The notes beneath the pieces are model-generated. The model made no database searches. It was given only the letters and a program-made list of their open reading frames with translations, and was not told where the DNA came from. From positions 310,001-374,000 of the forward strand of contig JAPDFW010000065.1 of assembly GCA_028826165.1 (NCBI GenBank): DNA of 64,000 nucleotides. Direction: 5' to 3'. The stretch's first letter is position 1. Each line of letters opens with the position of its first letter. Positions 35,912 to 46,820 of this stretch are shown here, in pieces. The stretch comes from Anaeramoeba ignava (lineage: Eukaryota; Metamonada; Anaeramoebidae). A program made the position numbers and the translations under genes.

Positions 35912-36642
35912 TTAAATATCATTTTCTTTCTTTCTTTTTTGTCTTCTTTTTTTTGATTTATTTTCATTTTCATTTAATTCTTCAATAAATATTTGATTTT
36001 CATTTTGATTTTCATTTTGATTTTCATTTTTTATTTTCATTTTCATTTTCATTTTCATTTTCATTTTCATTTTCATTTTCATTTGATTTTCTTTTTCATT
36101 TTCATTTTGATTTTCATTTGATTTTCATTTTCATTTTCATTTTCATTTTCATTTTCATTTAAAGGAACTAAAGTAAAATTCTTTTTAAAATTTAAAATAT
36201 AATTTATTTAAAATAATTTTTTGATTTAATTTCAAATTAAATTTTAATTTTTAATTTACAAGTTTTATAAATGGTTCATTTTCTTTAATATTTCCTTCTA
36301 TTAAAACTGATTTTGGATCTTCTTTCCATTTTTTTTCTAATTCTTTATTAGATTCTTTAAAAATTGGTATAAAATTTTGAAGTTTTTCAAGAACTAAAAA
36401 TTTTTTTTAATTTTTATATTATTTAATTTTATATCATTTAATTTTATCATTTTCATTTAATTATTCTCATTTAATTATTTTCATTTTATTTTACCATTGC
36501 TTTTTTGTTTAGTCATATTTGGTTTTTCTTTTTTCTTTTGATTAATAATTAAAATTGATTTATTTTCATTTTTATTTTCATTTTTATTTTCATTTTTATT
36601 TTTATTTGATATTTCAAGTAAATCATTTGATTCTTTTTTCAT
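35912..36642 (-). CDS. NOPCHAP1-like (DUF4598) small nucleolar assembly protein, tail frame broken
   Basis: Exons 36495-36642, 36260-36393 and 36180 downward. The first uninterrupted frame stops at 36079 (127 residues). Discounting two extra bases in the GAAAAT/CAAAAT repeat, it stays open to 35912 (182 residues) and ends with a basic tail KSKKRRQKRKKENDI. The diagnostic part is VLEKLQNFIPIFKESNKELE followed by EGNIKENEPFIKLNF. This matches the 'VLDRLxxFLPQLxxANEEL ... EPYIEM' pattern of the NOPCHAP1 family (a chaperone for box C/D snoRNP assembly with the R2TP complex; family knowledge). Acceptor AAAAAG at 36181 was preferred because the nearer TTTAG gives an immediate stop. Confidence 0.6.
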
Positions 36643-37541
36643 TTTAAAAAGAAAGAAAAAAATGAAAAATGAAAAATGAAAAAATTAAAAAAATTAAAAA
36701 TAAAATGTGGAATAAAAAGTGGAATAAAATTATAAATAAAATTATAAATAAAATTATAAATAAAAAAAAAATATAAATTAAATTATAAATAAAATTATAA
36801 ATAAAATTATAAATTAAATTATAAATAAAATTATAAATTAAATTAAGTAAATAAAATTATAAATAAAATTATAAATAAAAAATAAATTAAATTATAAATA
36901 AAATTATAAATAAAATTTATAAATAAAATTATAAATAAAAATATAAATAAAAATTATAAATAAAAATATAAATAATAAAATAAATTGTTCTTAAATAAAA
37001 ATAAAATATAAATAAATTATAAATAAAATATAAAAATTATAAATAAAATTAAAAAAATAAAATTATAAATAAAAATAAAATTATAAATTAAAATAAATAA
37101 AATATAAATAAAATATAAAAATAAAATTATAAATATAAAATAAAATGAATAAAATTATAAATAAAATTATAAATAAAATTATTATAAATTAAAAATTAAA
37201 ATTATAAAAAATAAAATAAAAATAAAAATTATAAATAAAATTATAAATAAAAGTGGAATAAAAATATAAAAATAAAATTATAAATAAAAATATAAATAAA
37301 ATTATAAATAAAATTATAAATAAAATTATAAATTAAATTATAAATAAAATTATAAATAAAATTATAAATAAAATTATAAATAAAATTATAAATAAAATTA
37401 TAAATAAAAAGTGGAATAAAAAGTGGAATAAAAAAAATCGTTAAATTTTTTAATTAAATTTTTTATTTAAATTAAAATAAATTATCGGTTAAATTAGTTA
37501 AATTTTTTTATTTATTTTTATTTTTATTTTTATTTTTAAAA
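36643..37541. repeat. Divergent intergenic region with AAATTATAAATA array and AGTGGAATAAAA cores
   Basis: Next to the minus gene is a T-tract with CATTTTT steps (36643-36690, sense of that gene). Then AAATTATAAATA-type repeats run to about 37430. AGTGGAATAAAA cores stand near 36715, 37251, 37409 and 37421, with a GTGGAATAAAA copy near 36704. The region separates two divergent genes. Confidence 0.7.
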
Positions 37542-38471
37542 ATGAAACAAAGAAAATTTAAAAATAATTTAAAAGATTTTGATTCAATAACAGAAAATTT
37601 TAATTTCTCTCAAATAAATGAAGAATCTATTGATGAAATTGATGAAATTGATGAAAATGATTTAAATTCAAATAATACAATTAATTTAAATTTCTTTTCA
37701 AAAAAAAATAAATTTCAAACTCCAAAATTATTAAATCAAAATAATCCAAAAAAGAAAAAGAAAATAAATGAATTATCAAAAGCTCAACTTAATTTAGAAA
37801 TGTATAATCAAAAAATAATTAAAATGAATTCTGAAATTGAAATTTTAAAAAATGAAAAAAATCAATTTGAAAAACAAATTTCAACTTCTTTAAAAGATAA
37901 TCAAAATATTATTAATCAATTCTTGGAAATTATCAATAATTTTGGAAATCAAAAAGAAATTCAAACATTTTCAAATGTATCTTTTTATGATATTGATGAA
38001 AAAACTTGGAAAAAATTAATTCAAAAATTTAAAAAAAAAATTCAACAAAAACAAAATTTTAAAAAAACAAATCAATTAAATTTAAAAAAATTTTCAAATG
38101 AATTGAAAGAATTGAAAGAAATTTCCAAAAAATCAAATCAAAATCAAAATCAAGAAAATGAAATGAGAAAAATTAATGAAATTGAACAAAAAATTCAAAT
38201 TCTTAAAATGGAAAAAGAAAAATCAAAAATAAAATATTCTCAACTTCAAAAAGAAAAACAAAAAATTATTGAAAAAAAAGAAGAAAATATTGAAAAACAA
38301 AAAAATTTAAAGAAATTAGCAAGAAAAAATAAAGTTTCAATTCAAAAAATGAATGAAATGAATGAAAATAAAGAATTTAAAGAATTATCAAAATCTTTTG
38401 AAAGAATTGAATTATATGTTAAAAGATTTGAAAATATTCAAGAAAGTGGGAAAATAATTGAAAATTTATAA
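37542..38471 (+). CDS. Coiled-coil protein, not recognised
   Basis: Single exon, 309 residues. Acidic N-terminus (DEIDEIDENDL), a basic patch NNPKKKKKINEL near residue 70, then almost continuous predicted coiled coil from about 78 to 300 (LNLEMYNQKIIKMNSEIEIL, KINEIEQKIQILKMEKEK, KLARKNKVSIQKMNEMNENK), interrupted by a polar NQNQNQEN patch. No catalytic motif or signal peptide. The KSFERIELYVKRFENIQESG end may be a helix. A structural or centrosomal/cytoskeletal role is possible but not supported by any motif. Confidence 0.7.
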   Translation: MKQRKFKNNLKDFDSITENFNFSQINEESIDEIDEIDENDLNSNNTINLNFFSKKNKFQTPKLLNQNNPKKKKKINELSKAQLNLEMYNQKIIKMNSEIEILKNEKNQFEKQISTSLKDNQNIINQFLEIINNFGNQKEIQTFSNVSFYDIDEKTWKKLIQKFKKKIQQKQNFKKTNQLNLKKFSNELKELKEISKKSNQNQNQENEMRKINEIEQKIQILKMEKEKSKIKYSQLQKEKQKIIEKKEENIEKQKNLKKLARKNKVSIQKMNEMNENKEFKELSKSFERIELYVKRFENIQESGKIIENL

Positions 38472-39116
38472 ATTCCAAAAAATCAAAAAAAAATCAAAAA
38501 AAGTGGAACAAAAACAAAAAAAAACAAAAAGTGGAACAAAAAATAAAAATAAAAAGTGGAAGTAAAAAAAAATTTTTCTTTTCATTTTTAAAAAATAAAA
38601 AAAAAATTTTTCAATTAAAACAAAAATGATAATTTAAATTGAAAATTTTTTTTTTAAAAACGGAACAAAATTTAAAAAGTTTCAATTATAATTTTTAATT
38701 TTAATTTTAATTTTTTTTAATTTTAAATTTTAATTTTAATTTTAATTTAAATTTTAATTTTTAATTTTAATTTTAATTTTAATTTTAATTTTAATTTTTT
38801 AATTTTAATTTTAATAATTTTAATTTTAATTTTAATTTTAATTTTAATTTTTTAATTTTAATTTAATTTTTTAATTTAATTTTAATTTTAATTTTAATTT
38901 AATTTTAATTTTAATTTTAATTTTAATTTTAATTTTAATTTAATTTTAATTTTAATTTAATTTTAAATTTAATTTTAATTTTAATTTTAATTAATTTTAA
39001 TTTTAATTTTAATTTTTAATTTTAATTTTAATTTTAATTTTAATTTTAATTTTAATTTTAATTTTAATTTTAATTTTAATTTTAAATTAATTTTAATTTT
39101 AATTTTAATTTTAATT
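38472..39116. repeat. Convergent intergenic region: AGTGGAAC cores, then TTTTAA array
   Basis: Three AGTGGAA cores with A-rich flanks lie near 38502, 38531 and 38557 just after the coiled-coil gene. From about 38690 to 39116 an array of TTTTAA (AAAATT on the N-BAR sense strand) reaches right up to the N-BAR stop codon. Confidence 0.75.
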
Positions 39117-41854
39117 TTAATTATGTTTTGAATGATGACTTGAAGATCTATGACTTGAATGATGATGATGATGGTGATGATGACTATCTTTAGAATGATG
39201 ATGATCACTATCTTTAGAATGATGAGATGAATGATGATGATTAGATTTAGATTTAGGTTTAGGTTTATGTTTAGATCTATGATGTTTATCCCTATTTTTA
39301 TCATCATCCGATTCAACAGCATCACTTTCATATTCAAGAATTGAACTATCATCTTCATCATCATCATCTTCATCATCTTCATCTTCATCTTCATCTTCAT
39401 CAATATCTGAAATAGAAACTGGATTTAAAAGTGGATCATCAATTTCTGAATCACTTGATTCATATTGAATAACTTCTTTTCCCATTTCTTTATTAAGAAG
39501 ACTCATAAAATCACTTTTACTTTCTTCTAAATTATCTTGTTGTTCATGAAATTTTCGTATTTCTTGTTCTTTTAAATGTGCAATTGCATCATTTCTAACT
39601 GATTTTCTTTGATTTTGTGAATTTTGAGTTGGTTTTTCTTTTCTATTAAACATATAATCAAGAATATCTTGAGTATCTTCATTACTTTCTTGATGAGTTT
39701 CATGATGAGTTTCTTCATAATTTTCTTTGATTTGATTTGTTTTGATTTCATGATGTTGTTCTTTAAATGGATTTTGATTGTTTTCTTCTTTATTTTCTTT
39801 AATTGGATTTTGATTGTTTTCTTGATTTGTATTTTTTTTAGGAAAAACTGTTGATTTATTTGATATTTGAGTTTGTGTTCGTGGTTTTGGGAAATTTGTA
39901 CTTTGACTTAATGGTGCTTTTCTTTGTGGAGGTGGATTTTTTGGTCTATTTGGTTTTGGGAAATGAGATGGTTTTTTTGTTTCTTGATTTTGATTTGAAT
40001 TTTGATTTTGATTTTGATTTTGATTTTGATTTTGATTTTGATTTTGATTTTGATTTTGATTTTGATTTTGATTTTGATTTTGATTTTGATTTTGATTTTG
40101 ATTTTGATTTTGATTTTCATGAGTTATAATTTTAACTTCTGTTTTTTCATCATTTACAAATAATTCTGTTTGTGCTCTTCTTTTTTCTTTTTTACTTTCT
40201 GAATTTAAATTTTCATTTGTATTAAATTCATCAGAAATATAACTTGATTTTTGAGTATTTTCTTGATTTTGATTTGAATTTTGATTTTGATTTTGATTTA
40301 AATTTTGATTTTGATTTTGATTTTGATTTTGATTTTGATTTGATTTTGATTTTGATTTTGATTTTGATTTTGATTTTGAATTTTGATTTTGATTTTCTTT
40401 ATGTTTTTCTTTATGTTTATGTTTATGACTGTGTTTCTTTTTGATTTTAGTTTTAGATTGATAATCACTATGATAAATTTTTTCTTTTTGTGTTAAAATA
40501 GTTGTATCAACCCAATTATCAGGATCAACTTTTGGAACAATAGATAATAAACTTTTAATTTGATTAAAATAAGTTTCCATAAATCCTCCAAAAGTTAAAA
40601 CTAACTAATTAATTAAATAAATTTGAAATTAAAATGGATTTTAAAAGGAAAATCTTTTTATCTTTTTATCTTTTTATCTTTTTATCTTTTTATCTTTTTA
40701 TCTTTTTAGAATTTTTACATTTACAAATGGACTATCCATTGCTTCTGTTCGATTTTTATATAAAGATCCCATTTCATTAATACAAATTTCATTAATTTCA
40801 TCAAATTCTTCTGAAGCTTTTTTAAGTTCTTCTTCTGCCTTTTTTTTTAATTTTAATTTTAATTTTTAATTTTAATATTAATTTTAAATTTTAAATTTTA
40901 ATTTTAATTTTAATTTTAATTTTAATTTTAATTTTAATTTTAATTTTAATTTGAATTTTAATTTTATTTTAATTTTAATTTTAATTTTAATTTTAATTTT
41001 AATTTTAATTTTATAAATGAATTTTAAATTCAAACTTTCACTAATTTATTTGGATCTTTTGGTGGTTTTTCTACAAGTTTAGAAACTTTTCTTCTTGCAA
41101 AATCAAATTCAGTTTGTTTTCTGTTTCTTTCTTTAAGTTTAGGTTTTAAAACACCAAAAATAGTAATATTTTTTCCAGAAGGTTCAACAGTTAATCCTGT
41201 TATTTTTTCTTCCTTTTTAATTAATTAATTAATTAAATTTTTTCATTTAAATTTTTTAATTTAAATTTTTTAATTTAAATTTTTTATTCACAATTAAATT
41301 TAATCCATTTTCTGATAAAGTTTTATGAACTTCATTAAATTTTTCTGCTGTTTTTCTTAATTTTGCATTTGGATCTGAATAAAAATCCAATAAATCAACT
41401 GATAATTTTGCAGAATTATCTCTAAAAATAAAATTTAAATTAATTTTTTGACATTTTTGACATTTTTTTTGACATTTTTTTTTACATAAAAGTTCTTAAA
41501 GAATCTCTCATTTTAATAAAACCAGTATAAATATTTCCAAATTGTTTTTCAATAAGTAAAAAATTCTATTTATTTTTTTTTATATTTAAAAAAATTTTAA
41601 TTTATTAAAAAGAATAAAAAATATTTGATTTTGTTTTGATTTATTTTTACTTTATTTTCTTCTTCAAATTGTGTATCAACAGTTTTTTCTGCTTTTCGAT
41701 ATTTTTGTAAAAACTTTTTTTGATTGAATGAAAAAATAAAAAAATAAAAAATAAAAATTTTAAACATAAATGAAAATTAATTAATTAAAGATTTGCTAAA
41801 AAAAACCTTTTGTTGGCCTCTTTGTAAACTTTTTTTAATTTTTGCCCAACTCAT
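39117..41854 (-). CDS. N-BAR domain protein with Asn-Gln, acidic and His-rich tail
   Basis: Seven exons (41807-41854, 41651-41713, 41486-41565, 41292-41421, 41042-41212, 40725-40838, 39117-40604) join in frame to 697 residues. Residues 1-215 form an N-BAR domain of RVS/amphiphysin type: amphipathic start MSWAKIKKSLQRGQQK, KYRKAEKTVDTQFEEEN, KLVEKPPKDPNK, KAEEELKKASEEF-like helix 3, and FGGFMETYFNQI. By family it senses or makes curved membrane in endocytosis. The remaining 480 residues are disordered: HKHKHKEKHKE, NQ runs coded by the AAAATC hexamer, PNRPKNPPPQRKAPL (possible SH3 ligand), an acidic DEDEDEDEDDEDDDDEDD stretch, and a His-rich end. No SH3 domain is present. Confidence 0.85.
40839..41041 (-). 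repeat. Intron with (AAAATT)n on the sense strand and shared element
   Basis: Intron 5 of the N-BAR gene. Plus strand TTTTAA hexamers; near 41010-41030 the reverse complement contains TTCATTTATAAAATTAAAA, the element shared with ArfGAP and coatomer introns. Confidence 0.75.
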
Positions 41855-41962
41855 TTAAATTAAAAAACAAAACAAAAACAAAATAAAAAAAATGAAAAAA
41901 AATTAAAAAAATTATTTTTCATTTTTTTCTTTTTTTTTCAATTTTTTTTTTAAAATAAAAAA
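41855..41962. promoter_or_regulatory. 108-nt shared divergent promoter region
   Basis: Between the N-BAR (-) and coatomer gamma (+) start codons. CATTTTTTTC-type T-tracts occur on the sense side of each gene. Function inferred. Confidence 0.4.
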
Positions 41963-44900
41963 ATGTCTCAAAATCAAAAAGAATTTCAAAAAAATGAACT
42001 TCCTTTTATTGGTTTAAATCCTACAGCAGTATTTCAAGAAGCTAAAATGTTCGATGATACAAAAATTAAACCAAAAGAATGTGCTCAAGTTTTAACAAAA
42101 ATTCTTTATGTTTTATCTCAAGGTTATATTAATAAAATGACAAAAACTGAAGCAACAAATTTATTTTTTGGAATTACTAAATTATTTCAATCAAATGATG
42201 TAAGTTTTTTTTATTATTTAAAATTAAAATTCATTTATAAAATTAAAATTCATTTAAAATTAAAATTAAAATTTAAAATTAAAATTAAAATTAAAATTAA
42301 AATTCATTTATAAAATTAAAATTAAAATTAAAATTAAAATTCATTTATAAAATTAAAATTAAAATTAAAATTAAAATTAAAATTAAAATTAAAATTAAAA
42401 TTAAAATTAAAATTAAAATTAAAATTAAAATTAAAATTAAAATTAAAATTAAAATTAAAATTCATTTATAAAATTAAAATTAAAATTAAAATTAAATTTA
42501 AAATTAAAATTAAATTAAAATTAAAATTAAAATTAAAATTCATTTAAAATTAAAATTAAAATTCATTTATAAAATTAAAATTAAAATTAAAATTAAAATT
42601 AAAATTAAAATTAAAATTAAAATTAAAATTAAAATTAAAATTAAAATTAAAATTAAAATTAAAATTAAAATTAAAATTAAAATTAAAATTAAAATTAAAA
42701 TTAAAATTAAAATTAAAATTAAAATTCATTTATAAAATTAAAATTAAATTTAAAATTTAAATCAAAATTCATTTATAAAATTAAAATTAAAATTAAAATT
42801 AAAATTAAAATTAAAATTAAAATTAAAATTAAAATTAAAATTAAAATTAAAATTAAAATTAAAATTAAAATTAAAATTAAAATCAAAATTCATTTATAAA
42901 ATTTATAAAATTTAAAATTAGTTAATACTTCGAAGAATGTGTTACCTTGTTCTTAAAGAATTATCCAAAAAAAGTGAAGATGTAATAATGATTACACAAA
43001 GTTTAACAAAAGATATGAATTCAAAATCAACAGTATTAAAAGCAAATGCAATCAAAGTATTATCAGAAATATTAGAAACAAACATGTTAACTTACATAGA
43101 AAAATACATTAAACAAATGATAGTTCACAAAGATTCTCACATATCATCAGCAGCATTATCATCAGCACATCACATTTTTACAAGAGCACCTGAAATTGTG
43201 AGGAAATGGATCGGAGAAATCCAAGAAGCAATCCATTCACAAAATGAATTTGTTCAATATTTGGCTTTGGGTCTTCTTTTCAAAATTAAACAAAAAGATA
43301 AATTGGCTGTTAGAAAACTTGTTATAACAATGATTAGCTCAAAATCAATTATAAAATCCCCATTTACTCACATGATTTTAATTCGTCAAATCAAGGAATC
43401 AATTTTATTAGAAAGTGAAGAAGATAAAAGAAGACTTTATTTTGATTATTTATCAAACTGTTTAAAACAAAGATCAGAAATTGTTGTTTTGGAAGTTGCG
43501 AAAATAATGTATTTTCTCAGACTTGAAAAACCAAATTTAGTTCCCAAAAGTGAATTATTACTCACAATAACAGCTTTGCAATTATTACTTGATGAAAAAT
43601 CTTTATTAATAATATCAGCATTAAGAGTTATTGAAGATTTTTCAAAATTGGAACCTATTCTTGTTTCAACAATCAATAAAAATATCCAAAAATTAGTTGA
43701 AAATCCAAATTTACAAATTGCAACATTGGCTGTTACAACATTATTAAAAACAGGGAATGAAGAATCTATTGATGGATTATTAGAAATTATCACGAAAATT
43801 TTTGATAGAATTTCAGAAAGTTTTAAACTAACAATAATCAGAGCTATTAAAATTTTAACAATTAAATTCCCGAAAAAATCCCAATCTTTATTTCAATTTC
43901 TTTTAAGAGCAATTTCGGGAAATGGAGATTATGAATATAAATCAACTGTTGTGGATTCTTTGAATGATATTATTGAAAATGTTCCTGAAAATATTCCAAG
44001 AGTACTTTCTGTTTTATGTGAAGTTATTGAAGATTGTGAATATAATAATTTGTCAATTAAAATTATTCATTTACTTGGAAATTTGATACCAAAATCAAAA
44101 GAACCTGAGAAATTTATTCGATATATTTTCAACAGAACATTACTTGAAGAACCACATGTTAGAGCAAGTGCAATTACAGCATTAGCTAAAATTGCAGGAA
44201 TTGGAATAAAAAGCAACAATATTTTAAAAGACAATCAAAATCAAAAAGAAAAAGAAAAAGAAAAAGAAAATTCAAATTTAAAAAGTTTAAAAGAAATTCG
44301 ATCAAGAATTATTCCTTTAATTAAACAATGTTTGAATGATGAAGATGATGAAGTTAGAGATCGTGCTGTTTTTTATTATAATATTATTCAAGAAGAAGAA
44401 GATAAAGCTTCTAAATTATTACTTGATCCTTTACCAGTTTCTTTGGATTCAATAGAACAATATTTACTAAATTATAAAAGAAATTCATTAACAGATGAAA
44501 TTAATATTAATGAATTTAATGAGATTATAATTCCTCAAGGTATTTAATTATTTAATTAAATATTTCAATTCAATTTTAAAAATTTTAATATTTAAAAATA
44601 TTTAAAAATATTTAAGAAAAAGAAAAGAAAGAAGTTAAAAAAGAAAAATCACCTCTTGAAGACATTCCTAAAGAATTTCAATCTTTGGGTATTCCTTTTA
44701 CAATTTCAAGTCCTTTATCATTAACAGAAAAAGAAACAGAATATGTTGTAGAATGTTCAAAATTTATTTTTCCAGGATTTATTCTTTTTAAAGTACAACT
44801 TCAAAATTTATAAAAATAATATTTAAATTTAAAAATTAAATTAAAAATAATATTTAAATTTAAAAATAATATTTAAATTCAAAATAATATTTAATTTTAA

Positions 44901-46034
44901 AATAATATTTAAATTCAAAATAATATTTAAATTCAAAATAATATTTAATTTCAAAATAATATTTAATTTCAAAATAATATTTAAAATAATATTTAAATTT
45001 AAAAATAATAATTAATTTAAAATAATATTTAAATTTAAAATAATATTTAATTTTAAAATAATATTTCAAAATAATATTTAATTTTAAAAATAATATTTAA
45101 ATTCAAAATAAATTCAAAATTAATATTTAATTTCAAAATAATATTTAAATTCAAAATAATATTTAAATTCAAAATAATATTTAATTTAAAAATAATATTT
45201 AAATTAAAAATAATATTTAAATTTAAAATAATATTTAAATTTAAAAATAATATTTAAATTCAAAATAATATTTAAATTCAAAATAATATTTAAATTCAAT
45301 ATAATATTTAATTTAAAAATAATATTTAAATTTAAAATAATATTTAAATTCAAAAAATAATATTTAAATTCAAAAATTTAAATTAAAAAAAAAAGTTTGA
45401 TTGCACAAATACAATTGAAGATCAATTACTTTCAAAAGTTAAAGTTGAAATGACACCAACAAATAAAGAGTTTTCACTTGAAAAACAAATTGAAATACCA
45501 AAATTAGAATATGATAAAAAACAAACAGGATTTATATGTTTCAAAACAAATAAAGAATTTCCAGTAGGATCATTTACAAATACATTACATTTTGTTTCAC
45601 AAACTTTTGATACAACTTTAAATGATGTTGTTGATGATGGATTTGAAGATGAATATCAACTTGAAGATATTAATATTATAATTTCTGATTATATTCAAAA
45701 AATTCAAGAAAATAATTTTGAAGAAAAATGGAAAAATTTAGAAGATAAATTTGAATCTAATAATAAAGTTACTTTATCAGCATTTAAATCAATTAATGAA
45801 GCTGTTGAAAATATTTGTGAATTTTTAGGTTTAGCTGCTTGTAAAAATACTGATAAAGTTAATGATCCAAAATCTCAAAATCATATTTTATTATTAAGTG
45901 GAAAATTTTTAGGAAATATTGATATTCTTGCTTTTGCAAAATTGAAATTTATTGAAAATGAAGGAGTTTTATTAGAAATTAAAGTTCGTTCAACAAATCA
46001 ATTAGTTTGCGAATCAATTATAAATGCAATTTAA
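41963..46034 (+). CDS. COPG: Coatomer subunit gamma (COPI)
   Basis: Exons 41963-42199, 42922-44539, 44617-44792 and 45396-46034 join to 889 residues; human COPG1 has 874. Hallmarks: LFFGITKLFQSND joined to LRRMCYLVLKEL, DVIMITQSLTKDMNSK, HIFTRAPEIVRKWIGEIQEA, and LEEPHVRASAITALAKIAG in the HEAT-repeat trunk. The C-terminal appendage has ETEYVVECSKFIFPGFILFK, then FDCTNTIEDQLLSKVKVEM, DDGFEDEYQLEDINI and ACKNTDKVNDPKSQNH. Gamma-COP is part of the COPI F-subcomplex for Golgi-to-ER transport and binds ArfGAPs; an ArfGAP gene is also present in this window. A KEKEKEKEN insert lies in the hinge. All four exons are in phase. Confidence 0.95.
42200..42921 (+). repeat. 722-nt intron: (AAAATT)n punctuated by TTCATTTATAAAATT elements
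   Basis: Intron 1 of the coatomer gamma gene. Blocks of AAAATT hexamers are separated by at least seven copies of TTCATTTATAAAATTAAAA (near 42231, 42304, 42343, 42461, 42563, 42725, 42768 and 42891), giving a two-level repeat. Confidence 0.85.
44793..45395 (+). repeat. Intron with AATAATATTTAAATTCAAA repeats
   Basis: Intron 3 of the coatomer gamma gene (603 nt), an array of about 18-nt units AATAATATTTAAATTCAA with T/A variants. Confidence 0.85.
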
Positions 46035-46770
46035 ATTTAATTTCAATTTCAATTTCAATTTCAATTTAATTTCAATTTTAATTTCAATTTCAATTTCAAA
46101 TTTAATTTCAATTTCAATTTCAAATTTAATTTCAATTTCAATTTCAATTTCAATTTCAATTTTAATTTCAATTTCAATTTCAAAATCAATTTTAATTTCA
46201 AAATCAATTTTAATTTCAATTTTTCAAATTTAATTTCAATTTCAAATTTAATTTTCAATTTCAAAATCAATTTCAATTTCAAATTTAATTTTAATTTTAA
46301 ATTTTCAATTTCAATTTCAATTTCAATTTTAATTTCAATTTCAATTTTAATTTCAATTTCAAATTCAATTTCAATTTCAATTTTAAATTTCAATTTTAAA
46401 TTCAATTTCAATTTCAATTTCAAAATCAAAATCAATTTTAAATTTTAATTTCAATTTCAATTTCAATTTTAAATTTCAATTTCAATTTCAAAATCAATTT
46501 CAAAATCAATTTTAATTTTAAAATCAATTTCAATTTCAATTTCAAAATTAATTTTAATTTCAATTTTAAATTTCAAATTTAATTTCAAAATCAAAATCAA
46601 TTTTAAATTCAATTTTAAATTTAATTTTAATTTCAAAATCAATTTCAATTTCAATTTTTTTCAATTTCAATTTCAATTTCAAATTCAATTTCAATTTTAA
46701 TTTCAATTTTAATTTTCAATTTTAAATTCAAAATAAATTTTTTTTTTGAAATAAAAATCAAATTAAAAAA
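46035..46770. repeat. Intergenic (CAATTT)n array
   Basis: Between coatomer gamma and the RasGAP gene. CAATTT hexamers with TTTTAA and AAAATC variants to about 46735. T-rich on the plus strand, unlike the intronic arrays. No gene seen. Confidence 0.8.
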
Positions 46771-46820
46771 TTCATTTTTTCATTTTTCATTTTTCATTTT
46801 ATTTTTTTTAAAATTCAAAA
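46771..46820 (+). promoter_or_regulatory. T-tract with CATTTTT steps upstream of CH-RasGAP gene
   Basis: Four CATTTTT steps (46771-46800) followed by TTTTTTTAAAATTCAAAA before the ATG. The clearest example of the element in the window. Confidence 0.45.
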
